In this document: in pieces, positions 56,387 through 64,000 of the stretch
Layout of the letters: each line of letters opens with the position of its first letter
How positions within the stretch are numbered: position 1 is the first letter of the stretch
Assembly: GCF_949987515.2 (NCBI RefSeq)
Contig: NC_082688.1
Location: 75,644,731 to 75,708,730, forward strand
Source: Delphinus delphis
Taxonomy: Eukaryota > Chordata > Mammalia > Artiodactyla > Delphinidae
Length of the DNA stretch: 64,000 bases
Reading direction: 5' to 3'
Notes under the pieces: model-generated
Told to the model about the DNA's origin: nothing
The model's input: only the letters and a program-made list of their open reading frames with translations
Database searches by the model: none
Position numbers and translations under genes: made by a program

Positions 56387-59300
56387 TGGCATTAAACTAC
56401 ATGTACTATATAGAGAGACTTATTGACATGTTCTGACATTCTGATTTACCCAGTTCAGAGTATTATGGAATGAAACAATGCCTGTAGAGCTATAACAAGA
56501 GTTTTCCTTTCAATCCAAAGTTTTTATAGAGGGTCATAATTTTTGCATTTAGTTGTTTATAAGAGTTGATGAAAGGCACCGAGTGACAAGCCCTACAAGC
56601 CAGTGTTTTCACATTTTTCCATCCATCGGTGGCAGAATTCCTAGGTGAATTTCCCCTCAGGAATCCCATTAAGGTTTCTCAGTTTTTTCCTCAACTTGGC
56701 CTTATTCCACATTAGTCTTCACATCCTGGGTTTTAGGTCTGACAATGAGGTACTTATGAAAAGAATATTGGGTTCTATAATATACTTATCTGCCTTAACG
56801 GGAGTATGTAGGAGCTCATAACTTTTATTTATACTGTCTCAAATGACACAGAAACATTAACAGCTGGAGCAGGATGCCCATGACTAAGGAAAATGAGAGG
56901 GAGAAAAAGACCAACAAATATCCCCCCAACTCAGAAACTCAAAACTCTGATGGGCTTGAAGCATTTATGAAGCTTGAAATTTATGAAGCAACACAAGGTC
57001 AGAATGTCCTCATAAGGACAGAGCCAGAAGCCAGACTGCTAAGGGTACATTTGGCTCTCATTTAAACTTCATTATATTGTCTTCTTTCCTCTTATCCTTA
57101 TTTAAGAAAAAGTCCTGAAATATTGGGGCTATCTTTTCCCTGATCAGGGAATAACTTGATCAGGGAACAGGTTACTGGACAACCTAACTTGTGATGTATT
57201 AGTTGGTAGAGATGTATTCCCAACATACTCAAAACTATATTCATGGAAGATCTTTCTCCGTTTTGGTCATGCTAGTTTAGTGGTATAAAAGGAAAGCCCA
57301 CTGTCAGAGCTGTGACTCTTAGTTACGCAGCTTTGGCAGTACCAACAAATCTTTCAGGAGGAGGAAGCGCCTTTCTGGTGGTAAGCTCTTCATTCTGCAA
57401 TTAAAGAATAGCGAGGCGGCCTTTTGTGAATTTCTTGCTAGCAGCCTCAGAGTTTGAGTATCTGCTGCTGCCTGGAGGTGAATCTTGGACTTTCTTGTAT
57501 TTAGCAGTACGGCTTCCAGGTCCCATTCCTGCCAGGTTTCTGCTTCCTCCACTTACTCTCTCTTCACTGGAAGGCATCTAACAAGCTCTAGGGGGTGAAG
57601 ATGAAACCACAGGATGACGCTCCCTGAGCACACCTCCCTAAAGCCTGTTCCCTTAAGCACCAAAGGTGAGGAGAGAGCACCTTTGCTCTCAGAAGAAAGA
57701 GTGCACAAAGGGCAGTTTTTACATTTTCAGTTCTTTTCCTCTTTTACACTAGACAGTCTTCTTTCCTTTGTTACCAATTTGCCTGAAGACGAGAGAAAAG
57801 ATTTTTCTCTTTTTAATATTTTGCGCCTTATCTTCCACGATGTCTCGATCGTAGATAGTTGGCTGAGTGAAAGCTAACTCAGGGAAGGTGACTAGATGAT
57901 GATGTTGTGTGTATGGCTTGCTGAACCCTGCAGTTCTTGATCAAATGTATTTCATATCTAAAGTCATGGCCATTACTTGCTTTTGTAACCAACTCAAATG
58001 GATGAGATGATTTTGCAAGTGATACAGGATTTATCTTCAGTAAGGTAGAATATATTTCTAGTGCAGTTGATATGACCTAAATTTGGAATATTCAGCGGCT
58101 CAAGTCATGGCCCCTTGGAATTTTGCTTACAATGAACCTGAAAACCTGGCCTCTGATTCCCTTCTGAGTGGTTTCCATTCACCCCAGCAGTAGAATCAGA
58201 TTGCCCTGGGCCTGCTGCTTCTCTGACTGGAATTATCTGTAGATTATCTGTTCTAATGACAATGTTAAAGATATTTATGCAACCTCATATTCCCGGTAAG
58301 GCTCATATAACCTACCTCTCTCAATAAGGAAATATTTTCTGATAGATGACTCCAATTGTCTTTTATTACATTTCATTTCTTAATAGTACCCAAATGGATT
58401 TAACTGAGATGTCAGATACTTAAGCCCTTTACATCAATAAAGAAAACATGTGTTCTTAACTTACTTTACATGTTAATAAAATAAGTTAACTTATTTTTAC
58501 ATGTTAAAAATAAAACATGCCCACAATAAATCAATATAGTCAATGAGGCATAAACCTAAATCAAGATACTTTTGTCATTAGCACTAATTTTTTTTGAGAA
58601 CAAAAACAAGCTATCAGGCATTTAAAAAAAAAGTTTTCTAGGTTGTTGGTTAGTAGCTTCCAGTAATGGGATGGTCCCAGAATAAGACTTTGATAAGACA
58701 TTAAAGAAAAACACAGACACACAGTTCTGTTGTTGTTTTTTTTTCTCCTGCTCAAGCTTATCAACTTTAAAAACAGTTACATTTTATACACTTAAAAAAA
58801 AATCCAATCACCCTCCCCCTCATATTTATATATGTATATATAAACAATAGCTTTTAAACTGATTATTTGGGGGCATTTCATACCATATGGAAAAGGATAA
58901 AACGTAAGAAGACAACTGACTTGCATATCAAAGCAACACACATGTATGTGTGGTACACCTGATTTTATAACTGGGGAGGAAAAGAGCATGTTTCCTTCCA
59001 AAGAGCCTCTAAAAAGTTTGTTCATGACTCAGTTCCTCTCTCTTGCCATCACATAGATATGTATATGACTCAGTGTGTTGCTGGACACACACTGTTGTAA
59101 AGATTGAATTCTTTTTGCAAGTCTCAATTATCCCCCTGCTTAGTCTTCATTTGTTGATTACATGGTATTACAGATTACATTGATTTCATTGTAGTGGAGA
59201 TTAAAAATATTAAAGCAATTTAGAATAGGAAGTTTTCAAGAAAATGAAGGAAGTTAACATGGCAACCAAATGTCTGGGTTTTTGTTTTTTGTTTGTCCTT

Positions 59301-59400
59301 GTAGAATGGACCCAGCATCTTTGACTCTGACCCATTTGTAGTATGGAAAGTTATCTTTTGAACTTTATTGGAATTAATACAGTTAACCAATTTAGGAGAA
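56386..59400. other. Repeat-poor, unassigned sequence
   Basis: Three kilobases with no repeat that I can name, which is unusual within this window. Two small perfect palindromes are present (57,136-57,151 and 58,478-58,497). Frames at 57,319-57,552 and 57,614-57,877 show no family features. Confidence 0.45.
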
Positions 59401-59405
59401 TGTGA

Positions 59406-59554
59406 ATTTGCATTTTTGTTATCTTCTAATGGCTATTTTGCATATTAAAGGCAAAGCCTTCCTTAAAATATGCAGTACTCTCTTGATTATGCCAGCTCTT
59501 TGCTCATTCTGCTAAGGCTATAAATAAAGCTTCTATTTAAGGCTGGCATTATAT
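59406..59554 (+). promoter_or_regulatory. Candidate promoter with TATA/MEF2-like and CArG-like boxes
   Basis: Within 150 bp lie an octamer ATTTGCAT (59,406-59,413), a second TTTTGCATATT near 59,436, ctataaataa (59,518-59,527), and ctatttaagg (59,533-59,542). The third matches both a TATA box and the MEF2 consensus YTAWWWWTAR. The last is a CArG-like site (CCW6GG with C-to-T at position 2). A start site about 30 bp after the TATA-like box would fall near 59,550, and a consensus donor follows at 59,642. These motifs are AT-rich and can arise by chance, so this is an inference from their clustering. Confidence 0.3.
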
Positions 59555-61295
59555 CAACCCACCTGCTTCTAGAAAAGAGAGAGAAAAAAAATCAGAATCA
59601 CTCAACCTGCAGATTGCTGTCAGCTTGTGATTATGTGAATGGTAAGTCTTAACTTTTAAAGTGTTATGTGAGATAGGCTGGAGGGCTTTTTAAAAAAAGC
59701 AATTTCCAGTTTAACAATTGCCCAAGAATTTCTGAGTACTAATGAGAGGAGACTTTTCCCTGGGGAGAGCATTCACTGATGAGGTATGACAGCAGCTGGG
59801 GGGTGACAGTGGTGGGTAAGGCAGAACTGGAGAATGAGGGATCATTTCAATTGTAGTATCAGGAAAGAAGGCAGGAATGGGGGGGGGGTACGAAAGCTTT
59901 CCTCTCTCTGTGAGCTGTCTCAGGGGAGTTAGTAGCCCCTGATCTTTTCCTCCTTCCTATTCAGAATGTTCTCCAGGGAGAGGGGCAAGGGGAGGGGAGA
60001 AGAGGTATTAAAGACTTTGGCCAACTGGAGAAGGGCAGTCTGGGTACTTGCAAGCTTGTCTTGATCAGATTCCTATATTTTGAAAGAGGAACATCAGCTT
60101 CAGTTCAGGCCTGTTTTAGAAAAACAAAGCTTTTACAAACTTCTTAATTATGTCTTTTTTTTTTTTTTTTCTGCAAACATTTTATCCTAGACAATCTGTT
60201 GAAAAGCTCACAACAGGTAAGCAGTTTCCATTCTCTAACATTTTTGAGAAAATATGCAGAGCTACATTTACTGCTACCAAAACAGAAAAGCCAACTTCAG
60301 ATTCGAAAACCTGTCATTCATTGTTGATTTAAAGCATGGTTTACTTGGCTAAATCTTGCAAGTCTAGGCCTATGGCTGCTAAACCCATTTTTTGTTAGGT
60401 AACTTCTTAGCTAAATATCATGGCAAATCAGCTCATTTTGATCTTATTGACTTAGACTGTGAAGCTGTCCTTTCCCTGTAGCAGGACTTTTGCTGGAGTG
60501 AGACTGAGAAGGCTCTCTTTGGAACGGCTTTTGGAGGAGTTAAGGGAAGAGTAACAGAGATTCATGTCAAATGTTTGCCAAAGTACCAGCAAGCACACTC
60601 TGCTGCCTAACACGCAACTCTAAAATCAACAAGTCAGGTAATGATTCATTCCTCAAGGCTTTCCACACACGAGGGCAAGGATAACTCCAGAACGTCCTCA
60701 ATCAGAAGAGAGCAAGGATTTTAGAAGAAAGGATGGGGCTCTCAAAGCCAATGGTGGAAAGTCAATGGAAATCACCAGGCACCTCGTGTACTGATATTAG
60801 TCTAATGGGAAATGTTTCTAGGACTTTAACCCCAGGAATAAAGGGGATAAATCTTTACCTAAATACTAAGTAGAATGAACAGCTTTGGCCTCACATGCTT
60901 TGTTACTAGGTTCACATGGCATAAAATCCATTTGGAATGGCTTATGTGAGCTATATAGGTGTGACCAGGACATAGGTAATAGGGACAAAAAAGACACTGA
61001 TGAAAGTTAAAGAAGAGTATAACCTCTGATGTTTCTTCAGTTAGAAGATAACTATAAAAAATAGTAATAAAGGAAATAGGATTAAAATGGATTCAAACGT
61101 CTCCTTCCAACCCTTCTTTAAACTTCTGATATTTTTTTGGTCAGGTCTTAGCCTTCTAAGTTGAAAATGATGTGTATTTTTTTTCTTTCCTAGAAAGCCT
61201 CAAGACATATTCTGTGGTGTTGAACAACTTCTGAGCACAGTCCCTGAAGTTAAAACAAATGTCTTGATGTGGAGATAGAGAGAGACCCTGGAAGG
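59555..61295 (+). other. Candidate spliced non-coding 5' exons
   Basis: Three short segments are bounded by good splice signals on the plus strand. Exon 1 (about 59,555-59,641) ends at g|gtaagt. Exon 2 (60,191-60,216, 26 bp) lies between a long T-run with ttttatcctag and the donor gtaagc. Exon 3 (61,194-61,295, 102 bp) lies between ttttctttcctag and the donor gtaagt. A possible fourth (62,035-62,158) lies between tttcttcttag and gtaaac. None carries an open coding frame, so they would be 5' UTR or lncRNA exons. I do not recognise the gene. The 26-bp exon is very short, which lowers confidence. Confidence 0.27.
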
Positions 61296-62527
61296 GTAAG
61301 TTAATCTACATGGGGCTCAACTCAATTTTTCTTCTCCAAGATCACATCCTGTCTTTTGTACCTTATAATATATAAACATATTTGTTCCCGCTTGAGTCAT
61401 GGAAAATGACAAAGGTCAGGCTTAAATGCAGGTGAGATTTAAATAATTCTTTTTTGAAAAAGTCCTGGAAGACTGTAATTTCTGGACTCCTCTGAGAACT
61501 GAAGAGAACAGAATATTTGACAGAGCAATGGAAAAAGAATCCACCTTGAACACTTTAGAGCAAATCCTGAATGCCTTTATACTACTGGGGAGTTGTTGGT
61601 GATAAGCAAAAGTTCTGAGGAACTTGAGCAGAACCAGAGCTCTGAAAACGTCCTCTGGGACTAGGAAATACAAGTCTTGGCAATTCTTGGTTTACATTTT
61701 CAAACTTTGAGAATATCTGAGAAGCTCATAATTATAAATGCAATGAAAATGAAAAAAAAGTAAGTAACATGAGAACCTGAAAAAGTAGAAATCCCTTGCC
61801 AGGAACACGTTAGGCCAAATCGTTTGGTGAGTTATCATACTCTAATAACATGTATTTCAGACATTTGGGGGCATGGATCAATTCTCTGGCCATTAGGGCT
61901 CTAGTCGGGGAATTTTTCTTCTAGAAATTTAATGCCTAGGAAGTATAAAATCTTCTCTGAAGATGCTTAATATGCACACAGAACTGGTCAACCCAGAGTT
62001 AAATGCTGAGCCAAACAACTGTATTTCTTCTTAGGACAGTTTGAACAAATACTCTGGGAAGATGATGACCCTGAGATGACTACTCAGGGGAAAATTTGGC
62101 CCACTTGCTGATCTAAACTGCTGTTGGTTACCACAGTCTAGTTGGACCTGACAAAGAGGTAAACTGAGGCCATAAGGAAAAATTCCCTTTGTGAAATTCA
62201 ATCCTAGAGCCCCAAGATTCTAGTCAATGGAACCCAAGATCAGAGCTTTGCAGTTATAAAAAGGAACCCAAGATCTGAACAGACAGTGAGAATGTAGAAA
62301 ATTAAGTGGCCATTCAGTTACCTATAAATCCTTTACTATGATGCTTCAGACAGAAAGTCACAGATTCTCCTAGAACTATCTGGCCAGTACATTTTTATGA
62401 TCAGATCACTTATCCAGGTGGCATATTTCTTTTTTTTTTGTAATCTATTGGAGCCCAATTCAAATAGTAATTTTACTCTTCTTGGAAACATTGGGTTTAG
62501 GAATAATTCGGGAGAGTACTATTTTAG
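61296..62527. other. Unassigned sequence
   Basis: No named repeat or coding frame. Includes the weak fourth exon candidate at 62,035-62,158. Confidence 0.45.
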
Positions 62528-62838
62528 TGCAATGTTGACCAAACTGGGTTCTGTGGAACTCTAGTTTTTCAAGATGTTTAACAGTTGCATCATGAAAAGA
62601 AGCGCTTCATGCTCAGATAAGTTAGAGAAACCCCAAGGTAAACAAAATTAAACAGGATTCTTGTTTATTGGACTTTTCAGAGGATTTATTAGGCTCAAAT
62701 AGATATTGAACCTCCACGAGGTGGTTACAGAATGCACCATTTTCCCAACTTATTAGTCTATGGGACTCTTTTTTGGGAAGAACGCTTATTAATGTCTTAA
62801 ATAACTAGTGTTCCAGGGATCAGAGTATGGAAACCCCT
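62528..62838. mobile_element. Possible hAT-Charlie MITE (MER58-like)
   Basis: The left part 'ccaaactgggttctgtgg' and 'aactctagtttttcaagatg', and the right part 'actagtgttccagggatc', resemble the two ends of Charlie-type MITEs. The order is right but divergence is high. Confidence 0.4.
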
Positions 62839-63653
62839 GAGAGAGTGCAATCTCTTTTCTTCCTGTGGAATAACAACTAAATCTTTTCACGGATGAGTTA
62901 ACTTTAATCCAATTTCATTTGACTAAGCTTTTTGGTCAACTTTTATTTTGACAGAAAATAGCAGTTAGAATTATAAAGCCCTTTTACTAACTGCTAAATG
63001 TTTCTCTCTTTTTGTTGGCCAATTAGTTAAGTACTTACTCCATGCAAAGTACTCTCCACTAACTTTTGGAAGACTCTCTAACTTTGTTCATTCTCAAGTT
63101 TGAAAGACTCCATTCCATTTGCACACAAGTTGGAATTCTGATAGAATTTGTAAGATCTTGATTTGTATTGTTAGATATAAATAAGGTAGTTAATTGCCAT
63201 AAGAGGGAAATGAATTTCTAAGTGATGTATGATAATCATCAGGAAAGTCAAATGAAAAATGATTCAAGCAGGCAATTCTTCAATCTTTCTATCTCATTTT
63301 CCACCCTTTATTAAGGGAGAAATGGGCTTAACCATGTTGCTATCCAGTTGGCAAACAATTTCTGGACCTGTCACTTTTTTATTGGGGTCAATTTAATTTT
63401 ATTGAAGTTACTCAAAATTTCAAATACTCAAAAAAGCCAGCTTTTTGAACGTCAAACCTCCAGTCTGATATGTCAAGAAACAAACCCCAGAGACCTTCTA
63501 CTCCAGCTTACATGCTGTCCAAAAGGGTGCTCTTTCTTAGGTCTCTCTCAAAGTGTGAAAAGTGTAGATATCTATCTGTTCTATGCTAATTACATATATC
63601 ATATGTCATGAATACACTCTATATATTCAGTGCTTTCTCAGATCACATAAATA
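62839..63653. other. Unassigned sequence
   Basis: No gene or named repeat recognised. Confidence 0.5.
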
Positions 63654-63861
63654 TAGTTGACCTTGAACAACATGGGTTTGAACTGTGCAGGTCCACTTAT
63701 ACACAAATTCTTTTCAACAGTAAATACTATAAGTACTATGCGATCTGAGGTTGGTTGAATCCATGGATGTGGAATTGTGGATACACAGGGCTAAGTTATA
63801 TGAAGATTTTCAACTGTGCAGAGCATCATCATCCCTAACTCCCAAGTTCAAGGGTCAACTG
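63654..63861. mobile_element. Tigger-type MITE (MER2-like)
   Basis: A 208-bp element with inverted ends: tagttgaccttgaacaa at the left and ttcaagggtcaactg at the right. It is flanked by TA on both sides, as expected of Tc1/mariner-type insertion. Inner text 'gtttgaactgtgcaggtcc', 'cttatacacaaattc' and 'gaggttggttgaatcc' matches the common mammalian family. The central part is deleted. Confidence 0.88.
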
Positions 63862-64000
63862 TATATGCTTTGAAAACCACTGACTCAACCTTTAGCCAAA
63901 TGGAATTATGTCTCATTTGAACCAGGTCACTGGTGGTAATGGCATGACGCCATTGTTTTTAAACTATAATATTTTAACTTTGAGTACCAATCAGTAACAC

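Noticed and set aside
59555..62158. Muscle microRNA host transcript (miR-1/133/206 cluster)
   Set aside because: The MEF2-like box prompted the idea, but I found none of the mature microRNA sequences in the following 4 kb.
1..64000. CRISPR array, phage or bacterial defence system
   Set aside because: All regularly repeated units are microsatellites or mammalian transposable elements; there are no spaced repeats or prokaryotic operons.

Overview
The window reads as non-coding nuclear DNA from a mammal, almost certainly a cetacean (whale or dolphin). It carries seven tRNA-derived SINEs of the CHR type shared by Cetacea, hippos and ruminants. Several have the younger layout typical of whales and dolphins, whose head reads 'cttccctggtggcgcagtgg'. 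The LINE-1 3' ends are of the cetartiodactyl type. Ancient mammalian repeats (MIR, L2, MaLR LTRs, hAT and Tigger MITEs) fill most of the rest. I found no intact protein-coding gene, no bacterial-style features and no CRISPR array. Family names come from recalled consensus sequences, not from a database search.

Layout. 1-13,600: unremarkable DNA with a hAT MITE, old minus-strand L1 3' ends, two 5'-truncated cetartiodactyl L1 copies (about 4.16-6.05 kb and 7.49-8.36 kb), an MLT1 LTR and a MIR. 13,590-26,362: a dense nested stack and the most informative part. An old plus-strand L1 has been broken by four CHR SINEs, by a processed pseudogene of AGA (aspartylglucosaminidase), and by a full-length minus-strand L1 (18,863-25,539) with a 12-bp target-site duplication. 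The full-length L1 has a CpG-rich 5' UTR, an ORF1 with one nonsense codon and a decayed ORF2 with a deletion of about 0.5 kb. 27-34 kb: a hAT MITE, old LTR-like repeats, a MIR and mostly unrecognised sequence.

34-48 kb: an old L1 pair in inverted arrangement, microsatellites, three more CHR SINEs, two L2 3' ends and a long ancient repeat I cannot name. 48-56 kb: L1 tails, a retroviral-type solo LTR, an MLT1 LTR, a MIR and a tail-only poly(T) insertion flanked by a direct repeat. 56-64 kb is the most repeat-poor part. It holds a TATA/MEF2-like and CArG-like promoter candidate near 59.53 kb, followed by consensus splice sites that could define short non-coding 5' exons. A MER2-like Tigger MITE lies near the end.

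Nothing here is a convincing new biological system. The points best worth following are the AGA retrocopy with its catalytic threonine region deleted, the datable insertion stack, the tail-only insertion near 51.57 kb, and the possible promoter and exons at 59.5-61.3 kb.
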